8,157 nucleotides of DNA from Treponema sp. (GTDB lineage Bacteria; Spirochaetota; Spirochaetia; Treponematales; Breznakiellaceae): NCBI GenBank assembly GCA_031258265.1, contig JAIRNB010000377.1:1-8157 (forward strand). The letters are read 5' to 3'. The notes beneath the pieces are model-generated. The model did not search any database and had not been told where the DNA came from. It saw only the letters and a program-made list of their open reading frames with translations. The position numbers and the translations under genes are program-made. Shown here one piece after another: positions 1 through 5,215 of this stretch (position 1 is the first letter of the stretch; each line of letters starts with the position of its first letter).

Positions 1-106
1 GACTAGCCCCCCTGGACAGGTGTACCTTCACCCCCCGCCGTTCAAGGACCCGGCTAAATTCCTCCACCTCCGCATCGGCGGCCCCCCGCCTAATAGCGAT
101 AATCAT
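1..106 (-). CDS. aroF: DAHP synthase, N-terminal fragment (type I-beta, ferredoxin-like regulatory domain)
   Basis: This is the first 35 codons of a gene that runs off the left edge. The translation begins MIIAIRRGAADAEVEEF and continues to VKVHLSRGAS. That pattern (MII-h-h-[KR]-x-GA near the start, then KVH-h-SRG) is typical of the ferredoxin-like N-terminal domain of type I-beta 3-deoxy-D-arabino-heptulosonate 7-phosphate synthases such as the Thermotoga maritima enzyme. These join phosphoenolpyruvate and erythrose 4-phosphate in the first step of the shikimate pathway, in the cytosol. In that family the N-terminal domain carries tyrosine feedback inhibition. The ATG (complement of 104-106) is preceded on the minus strand by a strong Shine-Dalgarno, GGAGGAGGA (111-119), so the start is firm. 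Upstream lies a tyrosine-codon attenuator, which independently fits an aromatic-biosynthesis gene. The catalytic barrel is outside the window, so a fusion with chorismate mutase or another domain cannot be excluded. Confidence 0.82.
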   Translation of the reverse strand, partial: MIIAIRRGAADAEVEEFSRVLERRGVKVHLSRGAS

Positions 107-137
107 ACTTTCCTCCTCCGTCCCACGGTGTGGGCAT

Positions 138-179
138 AAAAAAAGGGAGGCCCCGGAGCTTACGCCCCCGGAGCCTCCC
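138..179 (-). terminator. Intrinsic terminator of the aro leader (attenuator stem 3:4)
   Basis: Read on the minus strand, GGGAGG (179-174) pairs with CCTCCC (150-145). The stem continues as CTCCGGGG (173-166) against CTCCGGGG (158-151), with two G-U pairs and a 7-base loop GCGUAAG, giving a 14-bp stem followed directly by seven U residues (144-138). On the plus strand the two wobble pairs become A-C mismatches and no T-run follows, so the element belongs to minus-strand RNA. It sits between a Tyr-rich leader ORF and the DAHP synthase start, the position of an attenuator. Confidence 0.9.
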
Positions 180-200
180 TTGTATTCCAAGGTTTATAGC

Positions 201-266
201 CTATCCCATAGGCCTCCGCGGGGCGCCGGAAAGAGAATAATAATAGGACCCCGCGAATCTAATCAT
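201..266 (-). CDS. Aro leader peptide, 21 aa, with Tyr-Tyr-Tyr
   Basis: This short ORF begins MIRFAGSYYYS and ends RRPMG before a TAG stop. It has three consecutive TAT (Tyr) codons at codons 8-10 and one Phe codon at position 4. Its role would be to sense charged tRNA-Tyr: ribosome position decides whether the downstream terminator folds. Codons 14-19 coincide with RNA segment 2, so translating to the stop would block the antiterminator. There is no Shine-Dalgarno before the ATG. The preceding bases are TTTTTTTCAGT, and the predicted transcription start is only about 3 bases upstream, so translation would start from a nearly leaderless end. The open frame extends upstream on the same strand to 536, but that part overlaps the promoter and has no coding character. 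Confidence 0.8.
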   Translation of the reverse strand: MIRFAGSYYYSLSGAPRRPMG

Positions 267-275
267 ACTGAAAAA

Positions 276-304
276 AATATGGGGAAAACCGCGGAAAGAG
301 TCAA
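276..304 (-). promoter_or_regulatory. Sigma-70-type promoter of the aro leader
   Basis: On the minus strand, TTGACT (304-299) matches the -35 consensus in 5 of 6 bases. It is separated by exactly 17 bp from CATATT (281-276), a 4 of 6 match to TATAAT. The expected start is near the A at 269, three bases before the leader-peptide ATG at 266. No other good hexamer pair was seen nearby. Start-site mapping would decide. Confidence 0.65.
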
Positions 305-359
305 GATGGGCTGCGGGGCAGGCAGGGCATCGGCATTTACCCTCCGGCGCTATGCACCA

Positions 360-454
360 GCCGCAAAGCGGCGTCGTATAATAAATTTCCTTGCTGCACA
401 GCCTCGAAGAGGCTGATGTACCAGCCGCATTATCTATACAGCCTTCGGCTGTAT
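360..454. repeat. Cluster of three triloop hairpins
   Basis: Three perfect palindromes with 3-base loops stand close together: GCCGC-AAA-GCGGC (360-372), CAGCCTC-GAA-GAGGCTG (399-415) and ATACAGCC-TTC-GGCTGTAT (436-454). Each is closed by a C-G pair. The second, and the minus strand of the third, have a C(GAA)G loop. A near-direct repeat links the first two spacers: TGCACCAGCCGCA (353-365) and TGTACCAGCCGCA (417-429) differ at one position. No T-run follows any of them, so they are not obvious terminators. They might be a dispersed intergenic repeat family, but the window alone cannot show that. Confidence 0.6.
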
Positions 455-644
455 GCGCTGGCCGGCATGGGGCGAAATAATTGCCCTGGTAAGGGGCATT
501 AATGAAAAAATGTAACACCCGCCCGGCGCACGGCAACTGTATTTATCCGGGCCAAATGCAAGCCCATCTTTAGACGGGCGGGCGCGCCGCGGGGCCGGCT
601 GTGATAAGCGCAAGGGATAGTAGGGGTGCGAAGCAGCCACCGCA

Positions 645-663
645 GTCCCGCCGGAGGCGGGAC
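645..663. repeat. Triloop hairpin, 8-bp stem with GGA loop
   Basis: GTCCCGCC-GGA-GGCGGGAC is a perfect 8-bp inverted repeat closed as C(GGA)G. A few bases upstream, TGC-GAA-GCA (627-635) contains the GCGAAGC heptamer, which as single-stranded DNA forms an unusually stable mini-hairpin. No T-tract follows, so it does not look like a terminator. Confidence 0.55.
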
Positions 664-711
664 GAGGAGGCCGGAGCGGGTAAGGGACCCGCGGAGCCCC
701 GGATAGCCCGG

Positions 712-741
712 TCCCCGCCCTTGCGAAAACAAGGGCGGGGA
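712..741. repeat. 12-bp inverted repeat with 6-base loop
   Basis: TCCCCGCCCTTG (712-723) and CAAGGGCGGGGA (730-741) are perfectly complementary around the loop CGAAAA. No U-tract follows on either strand, so it is not a standard intrinsic terminator. It lies about 140 bases upstream of the ligase gene and could be a structured 5' element or a protein-binding palindrome. No function is assigned. Confidence 0.55.
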
Positions 742-877
742 TGCGCCCTAAATTCTAAAGGGCCGCAACTTTCCTTGCTTTCCGGGGTCTTAAACTTAAT
801 TATCATAGTCCCCAAAATCGAGGTTGGGGGAACTTTGTCAACAGCGGTAATATACCGAATAGTTTTGGAGGGAATCT

Positions 878-2581
878 ATGAGCGCCGAATTTATACCCTG
901 GGCCTTTTTGGATGCTTACCGGGGCAAGGAATTTAAGGGTCAGTGGCCTACCCTGCCGGAGATGTACCGGATTATTGTTTCTCTGCACGGCCAAAGGTCC
1001 TGTTTTACGGTTTATGAGCCCGATAGAATCAGTCTTAGTTACAACGAAGCGCTAAAACTTATCGAGGCGGCGGCCCGCTGGCTTCACGGCAGGGGGATTC
1101 GCCGGGGGGATAAGGTGGCGGTGATGGGGAAAAATTCTCCTGAATGGACTGTGGCTTATCTGAGTATCCTTTTTGCGGGGGCCACGGTGGTTCCCATTGA
1201 TTATCAAATAAAAAATGACGAATCCGACCTTTTGATCCGGACTTCCGGGGCTAAAATTCTCTTTGTGGATGAGGAAAAATACGAATACTATCAAAATTTG
1301 GGGGTTCTGAAGACGCTGGTTTCCCTGAAAAGGGGGATTGGGACCTATATCTACGACCTGGACGGGTCTCCGGCGGAAATTGAGGAGGCCGGGGAAAATG
1401 ATCTGGCGGCGATTCTCTTTACCTCCGGTACTATGGGGAAGCCCAAGGGGGTTATGCTGACTCATCAAAACCTGGTTTCCGACTGCTATCTGGCCCAGGG
1501 GACTCCCTTTCCCGTATACCACACCGATGTGTTCTACGCCCTCCTTCCCCTCCACCATGCCTACACCATGCTGGCGGTTTTTATCGAGGCTATTTCCACC
1601 GGCGCGGAGGTGGTTTTTGGAAAGAAGATGGTGACTCCGGTGATCCTTAAAGAACTAAAACTGGGGAAGATCACCATGCTTTTGGGAGTCCCCATGCTCT
1701 TTAACAAACTTCTGGCGGGGATACTCCGGGGTATCCGGGCCAAGGGACCTGTTGTTTACGGCGTTATCTGCGCCCTTATGGGGCTGTCGGGCTTTATCAA
1801 AAAGGTTATTGGGGTGAATCCGGGGAAGAAGATCTTCCACGCGGTGCTGGAGCAGGCTTCCCTTTCCACCCTGCGGGTTTGTATCTGCGGCGGCGGTCCC
1901 CTGGCCCCCAGCGTGTTCAGGAAGTATAACCAACTGGGTATTGATTTTGTTCAGGGTTATGGCCTTACGGAAACCAGTCCCATTATCAACCTGAATCCCA
2001 TAACCCATTACAAAGAAACCAGCGTAGGAAAAGTAGTTCCCCAGGCGGACATGAAGATTCTTAACCCCGACGAGCGGGGTATCGGGGAGGTTATCGTCAA
2101 GGGTCCCATGGTGATGAAGGGTTACTACGAAATGCCCGAAGAAACCGCCGAGTCTTTTACCGCCGACGGGTATCTTAAAACCGGGGACCTGGGCTACCTG
2201 GACGAGGAAAACTACCTGTACCTTACGGGCCGGGCCAAGAACCTGATTGTCACCGAGGGGGGGAAGAACGTTTACCCCGAGGAAATCGAAAACGAATTCC
2301 AGCTCTTTGATGAAATCGATCAAATTCTGGTCCGTGGTTTTGTACAGGACAAAAAGATGAAAATTGAAGGCATAGAGGCCCTGGTCTATCCCAATTTCGA
2401 AGTCTTTAAGAATCCCTCCGGCGCTGCGGCAGACAAGGAGGCGATCAAGGCCCGGATCGAGGAGATTATCGCCGAGGTAAACCCCCGGCTGCTTTCCTAC
2501 CAGAAGATCGAGCGGGTTGTTATCCTGGATGAACCCATGGAAATGACTACCACGAAGAAGATCAAGCGGGACGCGGTATAG
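878..2581 (+). CDS. AMP-forming acyl-CoA synthetase / ligase (long-chain fatty acid-CoA ligase type)
   Basis: The 567-residue protein belongs to the ANL (acyl-adenylate-forming) superfamily. It would activate a carboxylic acid with ATP to an acyl-AMP and transfer it to CoA in the cytosol. Motifs run in the expected order: the P-loop FTSGTMGKPKG (181-191), an HH pair in LPLHHAY (223-229), QGYGLTETSP (359-368), YLKTGDLG (432-439), the hinge region GRAKNLIVTEGGKNVYPEE (451-469), and a C-terminal TKKIKR (559-564). In the last, Lys561 aligns with the catalytic lysine of the usual GKIxR pattern, with Lys replacing Gly. Length is normal for the family. The hydrophobic segment at about 291-312 fits the long-chain acyl-CoA ligase group. 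The ATG has a good Shine-Dalgarno, GGAGGG (867-872), five bases upstream. It is probably cotranscribed with the esterase gene that follows. The substrate cannot be read from sequence; a fatty or branched acid is the likeliest. Confidence 0.85.
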   Translation: MSAEFIPWAFLDAYRGKEFKGQWPTLPEMYRIIVSLHGQRSCFTVYEPDRISLSYNEALKLIEAAARWLHGRGIRRGDKVAVMGKNSPEWTVAYLSILFAGATVVPIDYQIKNDESDLLIRTSGAKILFVDEEKYEYYQNLGVLKTLVSLKRGIGTYIYDLDGSPAEIEEAGENDLAAILFTSGTMGKPKGVMLTHQNLVSDCYLAQGTPFPVYHTDVFYALLPLHHAYTMLAVFIEAISTGAEVVFGKKMVTPVILKELKLGKITMLLGVPMLFNKLLAGILRGIRAKGPVVYGVICALMGLSGFIKKVIGVNPGKKIFHAVLEQASLSTLRVCICGGGPLAPSVFRKYNQLGIDFVQGYGLTETSPIINLNPITHYKETSVGKVVPQADMKILNPDERGIGEVIVKGPMVMKGYYEMPEETAESFTADGYLKTGDLGYLDEENYLYLTGRAKNLIVTEGGKNVYPEEIENEFQLFDEIDQILVRGFVQDKKMKIEGIEALVYPNFEVFKNPSGAAADKEAIKARIEEIIAEVNPRLLSYQKIERVVILDEPMEMTTTKKIKRDAV

Positions 2582-2597
2582 CGGAGGATAGAAATAA

Positions 2598-2603
2598 CGG
2601 AGG
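2598..2603 (+). promoter_or_regulatory. Ribosome binding site that decides the esterase start
   Basis: CGGAGG directly abuts an ATG at 2604 (no spacer) but lies six bases before a second in-frame ATG at 2610. Only the second has normal spacing, so the protein probably starts MKKIIT, not MGMKKIIT. A similar CGGAGGA occurs at 2582-2588, right after the ligase stop codon; the duplicated motif may help ribosomes reinitiate. Confidence 0.6.
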
Positions 2604-2609
2604 ATGGGA

Positions 2610-3419
2610 ATGAAAAAAATTATTACGGTAAAGGTAACGGAACCTTCAGTGGCCCTGGCCGCGGAAATCGTATACGGCCACCGCCCTGCCTGGGGAACCC
2701 TGAGCTACCGGCCCCTAAAACTAAACTTTATGCGGCCCCGGGAGGGCGGGAATTTTCCCTTAATCGTGTGGCTCTGCGGAGGGGCCTTTACCGAGGTAGA
2801 CCGGGGGGTCTGGATTCCCGAATTGGCCTGGTTTGCCAAACGGGGTTATGCCGTGGCCGGCGTTGACTACAGCACGGCCTACCGCAGCCGTTTTCCCGAA
2901 GCGGCGGAAGATGTTAAACTGGCGATTCGTTTTCTTAAAGCCCATGCCGCGGAATACGGTATTGACGGCGGCCGCATAGCCCTAATGGGGGAATCCGCCG
3001 GCGGCTACCTCAGCGCCCTTTGCGGCCTTACCGGAAAGGACAGGGCCTTTGACAAGGGGGGTTATGAAGATTTTACCAGCGAGGTGCAGGCGGCAATTCC
3101 CTGGTATCCCCCGGTGCGGATGGCGAAAATGAATACAAGCCTGGAGAAAAGTTCCCTGCCCCACGACATCGCCAATTATGCGGACCTTAGCGCCCTTATC
3201 CCCTCCGCCGCCCCGCCCTTCCTGATACTCCACGGCAGCGGGGATGATCTGGTCCCCCTTTCCCAGGGGGAGCTGCTCTACGATTCCCTGCAAAAGGCCG
3301 GCCTTGAGGCGGATATGATTGTCCTTGAGGGGGCATCCCACGGGGACACGGCCTTTATACAGGAAGAGGTAAAACAGATTATCCTGGAGTTCCTGGAAGC
3401 CAAGCTCCGGGGAAATTAA
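2610..3419 (+). CDS. Alpha/beta-hydrolase esterase (HSL / BD-FAE-like)
   Basis: The 269-residue cytosolic protein has no signal peptide and a complete serine-hydrolase triad: Ser129 in GESAGG (127-132), Asp212 in the HGSGDDLVP loop (208-216) and His244 in GASHG (241-245). The segment LIVWLCGGAF (51-60) sits where this family has its HGG oxyanion-hole motif, but with Cys56 instead of His. The stretch GVDYSTAYRSRFPEAAEDVKL (84-104) is the typical run-up to the nucleophile elbow in the BD-FAE and hormone-sensitive-lipase groups. It probably hydrolyses a short-chain or carbohydrate-linked ester. The gene follows the ligase gene after 28 bases on the same strand, which suggests one transcript; release of an acid by the esterase and its activation by the ligase is a possible link but is unproven. 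Acetyl-xylan or feruloyl esterase activity is one alternative, and a peptidase-like member of the fold is less likely. Confidence 0.8.
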   Translation: MKKIITVKVTEPSVALAAEIVYGHRPAWGTLSYRPLKLNFMRPREGGNFPLIVWLCGGAFTEVDRGVWIPELAWFAKRGYAVAGVDYSTAYRSRFPEAAEDVKLAIRFLKAHAAEYGIDGGRIALMGESAGGYLSALCGLTGKDRAFDKGGYEDFTSEVQAAIPWYPPVRMAKMNTSLEKSSLPHDIANYADLSALIPSAAPPFLILHGSGDDLVPLSQGELLYDSLQKAGLEADMIVLEGASHGDTAFIQEEVKQIILEFLEAKLRGN

Positions 3420-3654
3420 ACCAGATTCCCGAATTGGGCAAGCCCATTATTTGAGCCTCCGCGGGCAGGGTGCGGAACACAGGTCCGGCGCGGTATCTTT
3501 AGCGCTGCTTTTGTCCAGGCGGAGGCCCGGTCATTTTGAACAACTCTAATTTTTCTTTTATCCGCACTGCTCTCTCTTACCGCCATATCCCGGTTTAGCC
3601 CGCTGCCAGCCGCTTAATTTGACATGCCAGGTGTAAAAAGGCTACATTCTAGCC
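3420..3654. other. Intergenic region before murA, with a possible folded element
   Basis: No gene is seen. GCCTCCGC (3455-3462) and GCGGAGGC (3519-3526) form an 8-bp inverted repeat enclosing 56 bases, inside which GCGC arms and a partial GGA...TCC pairing can be drawn. This could be a folded RNA or the 3' end of the ligase-esterase transcript, but no U-rich terminator follows directly and no known RNA family is recognised. The right end holds the murA promoter. Confidence 0.4.
3619..3648 (+). promoter_or_regulatory. Sigma-70-type promoter of murA
   Basis: A perfect -35 hexamer TTGACA (3619-3624) is followed after 18 bp by TACATT (3643-3648), a 4 of 6 match to TATAAT. Counting 7 bases from the -10 puts the start at about 3655, the A of the murA ATG. 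The promoter therefore predicts a leaderless or nearly leaderless mRNA, in line with the absent Shine-Dalgarno. Confidence 0.65.
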
Positions 3655-4929
3655 ATGAAAGAGTACCTTATTGAAGGGGGAGGACCTATAAAGGGAACGA
3701 TCAAAGCCAGCGGTAATAAAAACGCCGCCCTTCCCTGCCTCGCCGCCGCCCTTCTTACCGATGAACCGGTGATACTGCGGAATATCCCTAACATAGAAGA
3801 TGTACAGGTGATGCTGGAAATATACCGCGCCCTGGGGGGCACGGCCAAATCCATCGGCCCCAACGCCTGGCGAATGCAGGCGGGGAATATTAAGCACTCG
3901 GAAATTCCAGGGGAACAGGCAAGAAAAATCAGGGCTTCGATCCTCTTTGCCGGTCCCCTGCTGGCCCGGACCGGTACAGTGGTGCTGCCCCCGCCCGGCG
4001 GGGATGTCATAGGGCGGCGGCGTCTGGATACCCATTTTCTGGCCCTGACCGAATTGGGGGCCAGAGTCAAAATGAACGAACATTTTATTTTTAGCTCAAA
4101 GGGTCTTAGGGGGGCGGATATTTTTTTGGACGAAGCTTCGGTTACCGCCACGGAAAACGCGGTGATGGCCGCGGTCCTTGCCAAGGGTGAGACCATTCTA
4201 ACCAATGCCGCCAGTGAACCCCATGTGCAGGACCTTTGCCGCATGCTGGTGTCCATGGGGGCCCAAATTCAAGGCATTGGTTCCAATATTTTGACTATCC
4301 GGGGAGTTAAAAAACTTTCCGGCTGCGATTTTTCTGTGGGGGCGGATTTTATGGAGGTGGGTTCCTTTATCGGCCTGGCGGCGGCGACCCGCGGGGAATT
4401 GACAATCCAGGGCGCCAGGGCAGGGGATCTGCGGCCCGCGAAAAACGCCTTCGCCAAACTGGGAATCCGCTGGGAGGAACAGGGAGAGGAACTTTACATC
4501 AGCGGTAAACAAAAAATGGTGGTAAACTGCGACCTGGGGGGAATGATCCCCAAGATCGATGACGCCCCCTGGCCGGGCTTTCCCCCGGACCTTACCAGTA
4601 TCATCACCGTGGTGGCAACCCAGGTCCGGGGTACGGTACTGATCCACGAAAAAATGTTTGAATCCCGCATGTTTTTTGTGGATAAACTTATCGCCATGGG
4701 GGCCCGGATTGTCCTCTGCGATCCGCACCGGGCGGTGGTCTGCGGTCCTTCGGAACTTACCGGTTCCGAACTTCAAAGCCCCGATGTACGGGCCGGAATG
4801 GCTATGATTATCGCCGCCCTCTGCGCCCGGGGTAAAAGCGTGATCCGCAACATCTACCAGATCGAGCGGGGCTATGAAAACATCGTGGACCGCCTTTCCT
4901 CCCTGGGGGCCAAAATAGTGTCCCGCTAA
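3655..4929 (+). CDS. murA: UDP-N-acetylglucosamine 1-carboxyvinyltransferase (Asp-type MurA)
   Basis: MurA transfers enolpyruvate from PEP to UDP-GlcNAc, the first committed step of peptidoglycan synthesis, in the cytosol. The 424-residue protein has the normal length and both halves of the inside-out beta/alpha barrel. The substrate-binding pair Lys22-Asn23 lies in SGNKNAALP (19-27). Arg122, Asp312 (in GFPPDL, 308-313) and Arg379 (in DVRAG, 377-381) occupy the expected conserved positions. The active-site loop reads LPPPGGDVIGRR (111-122): the residue that is Cys115 in E. coli is Asp117 here. Natural Cys-to-Asp MurA enzymes, as in Mycobacterium tuberculosis, Chlamydia and Borrelia, are active and insensitive to fosfomycin, which alkylates the Cys. 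The start matches MurA N-termini exactly, yet no Shine-Dalgarno is present. The gene is monocistronic and convergent with the mannosidase gene. Another EPSP-synthase-fold enzyme is unlikely. Confidence 0.93.
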   Translation: MKEYLIEGGGPIKGTIKASGNKNAALPCLAAALLTDEPVILRNIPNIEDVQVMLEIYRALGGTAKSIGPNAWRMQAGNIKHSEIPGEQARKIRASILFAGPLLARTGTVVLPPPGGDVIGRRRLDTHFLALTELGARVKMNEHFIFSSKGLRGADIFLDEASVTATENAVMAAVLAKGETILTNAASEPHVQDLCRMLVSMGAQIQGIGSNILTIRGVKKLSGCDFSVGADFMEVGSFIGLAAATRGELTIQGARAGDLRPAKNAFAKLGIRWEEQGEELYISGKQKMVVNCDLGGMIPKIDDAPWPGFPPDLTSIITVVATQVRGTVLIHEKMFESRMFFVDKLIAMGARIVLCDPHRAVVCGPSELTGSELQSPDVRAGMAMIIAALCARGKSVIRNIYQIERGYENIVDRLSSLGAKIVSR

Positions 4930-5048
4930 ATCCGCGGCGCGGGCCCAAAGGTACACAGGGAATTGGACTTTACCCGGCTGCCCTTGCCGGAACCCGTGCG
5001 GTTTTTCGGCCTGCGGCCCGCAAAACTGTTTTTTCAGCGGCTGCCGGC
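4930..5048. other. murA 3' flank with weak hairpins
   Basis: No gene is seen. AACC (4991-4994) can pair with GGTT (5000-5003), followed by a short T-run, as a very weak candidate terminator for murA. GGCC-TGC-GGCC (5008-5018) is a 4-bp triloop palindrome whose minus strand has the C(GCA)G loop. Neither is a strong terminator. Confidence 0.3.
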
Positions 5049-5090
5049 GGCTGCTCTTTCAAAACTTCGGGCGGTTTTGAAAGAGCAGCC
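5049..5090. repeat. 17-bp perfect inverted repeat between convergent genes
   Basis: GGCTGCTCTTTCAAAAC (5049-5065) is exactly complementary to GTTTTGAAAGAGCAGCC (5074-5090), with an 8-base loop TTCGGGCG. No T-run follows on the plus strand, and none follows on the minus strand. It may end murA transcription by protecting the 3' end or with Rho, or it may bind a protein. The 9-base word CCGCATCTA (5089-5097) overlaps its right end and recurs at 5142-5150, right after the next hairpin. Confidence 0.65.
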
Positions 5091-5096
5091 GCATCT

Positions 5097-5141
5097 AAAA
5101 AATGACAATAGCCACGGATTCTGTTAAAAATCCGTGGCTAT
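5097..5141 (-). terminator. Intrinsic terminator of the beta-mannosidase gene
   Basis: Read on the minus strand, ATAGCCACGGATT (5141-5129) pairs perfectly with AATCCGTGGCTAT (5120-5108) around an 8-base loop. After TGTCA comes a run of six T residues (5102-5097). It lies about 75 bases beyond the mannosidase stop codon, which is the right place and strand. The plus strand has no T-run after it, so a role for murA would need another mechanism. Confidence 0.75.
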
Positions 5142-5215
5142 CCGCATCTATTAGAAGAAATGCAATAGCAGAACCGCAAGAGAATCAGCCGGGCTTTTGA
5201 GCAGGTCCGGGATCT

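Larger units (their letters stand above)
138..269 (-). promoter_or_regulatory. Tyrosine-responsive transcription attenuator (leader RNA)
   Basis: Four RNA segments on the minus strand form competing pairs. Segment 1 is CGCGGGG (255-249). Segment 2 spans 225-211 and contains CCCCGCG (223-217), an exact complement of segment 1. Segment 3 (175-163, GGCTCCGGGGGCG) is the 5' arm of the terminator and also pairs with segment 2 (CGCCCC, CGGAG and CC) with only two single-base bulges. Segment 4 is the 3' terminator arm. Three tandem Tyr codons (245-237) lie just after segment 1. A ribosome stalled there would cover segment 1 and leave segment 2 free to pair with segment 3, so the terminator could not form. 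A ribosome reaching the stop codon (203-201) would mask segment 2 and allow termination. This is the logic of the trp/his/phe leaders of enteric bacteria. The pairing is seen in the sequence; the regulation is inferred. Confidence 0.85.
305..877. other. 573-base intergenic region without a convincing gene
   Basis: The space between the divergent aro leader and ligase genes has several short open frames on both strands. None has a Shine-Dalgarno, family resemblance or sensible composition, and none is exclusive of the others. What it does hold is a series of perfect short palindromes (listed separately), a very GC-rich core at about 570-745, and a more AT-rich stretch at about 780-865 that should hold the ligase promoter. 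A TATCAT hexamer (801-806, 5 of 6 to a -10) lies there but has no convincing -35. I recognise no tRNA, SRP RNA, tmRNA or riboswitch. A small RNA from this stretch cannot be excluded. Confidence 0.6.

Noticed and set aside
145..181. The attenuator hairpin as a plus-strand terminator
   Set aside because: On the plus strand two pairs become A-C mismatches, there is no T-run after it, and no plus-strand gene lies to its left.
201..536. A 111-codon minus-strand open frame that includes the leader peptide
   Set aside because: Its upstream part covers the aro promoter and the hairpin cluster, has no ribosome site and a non-protein-like composition rich in Cys and Pro. Only the last 21 codons make sense as the attenuator leader.
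601..936. Plus-strand open frame of 111 codons overlapping the ligase start
   Set aside because: It overlaps the well-supported ligase gene in another frame, lacks a ribosome site and crosses several hairpins.
1655..2323. Long antisense open frame inside the ligase gene
   Set aside because: Antisense to a gene with clear ligase motifs; long shadow frames are expected in GC-rich DNA. The same applies to 1052-1558 and 4198-4956 on the minus strand.
2604..2609. ATG at 2604 as the esterase start
   Set aside because: The Shine-Dalgarno directly touches it; the ATG at 2610 has proper spacing.
3455..3526. An SRP (4.5S) RNA gene
   Set aside because: A stretch reading CAGGTCCGG recalls the SRP RNA core, but the GGAAGGAAGCA part is absent and the fold does not match.
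5049..5090. The 17-bp hairpin as an intrinsic terminator of murA
   Set aside because: GCATCTAAAAAATG follows on the plus strand, with no T-run; kept as an inverted repeat only.
5049..5150. Integron attC sites or a CRISPR array
   Set aside because: No conserved attC core sites or integrase, and only two hairpins with different stems and no regular repeat-spacer pattern.
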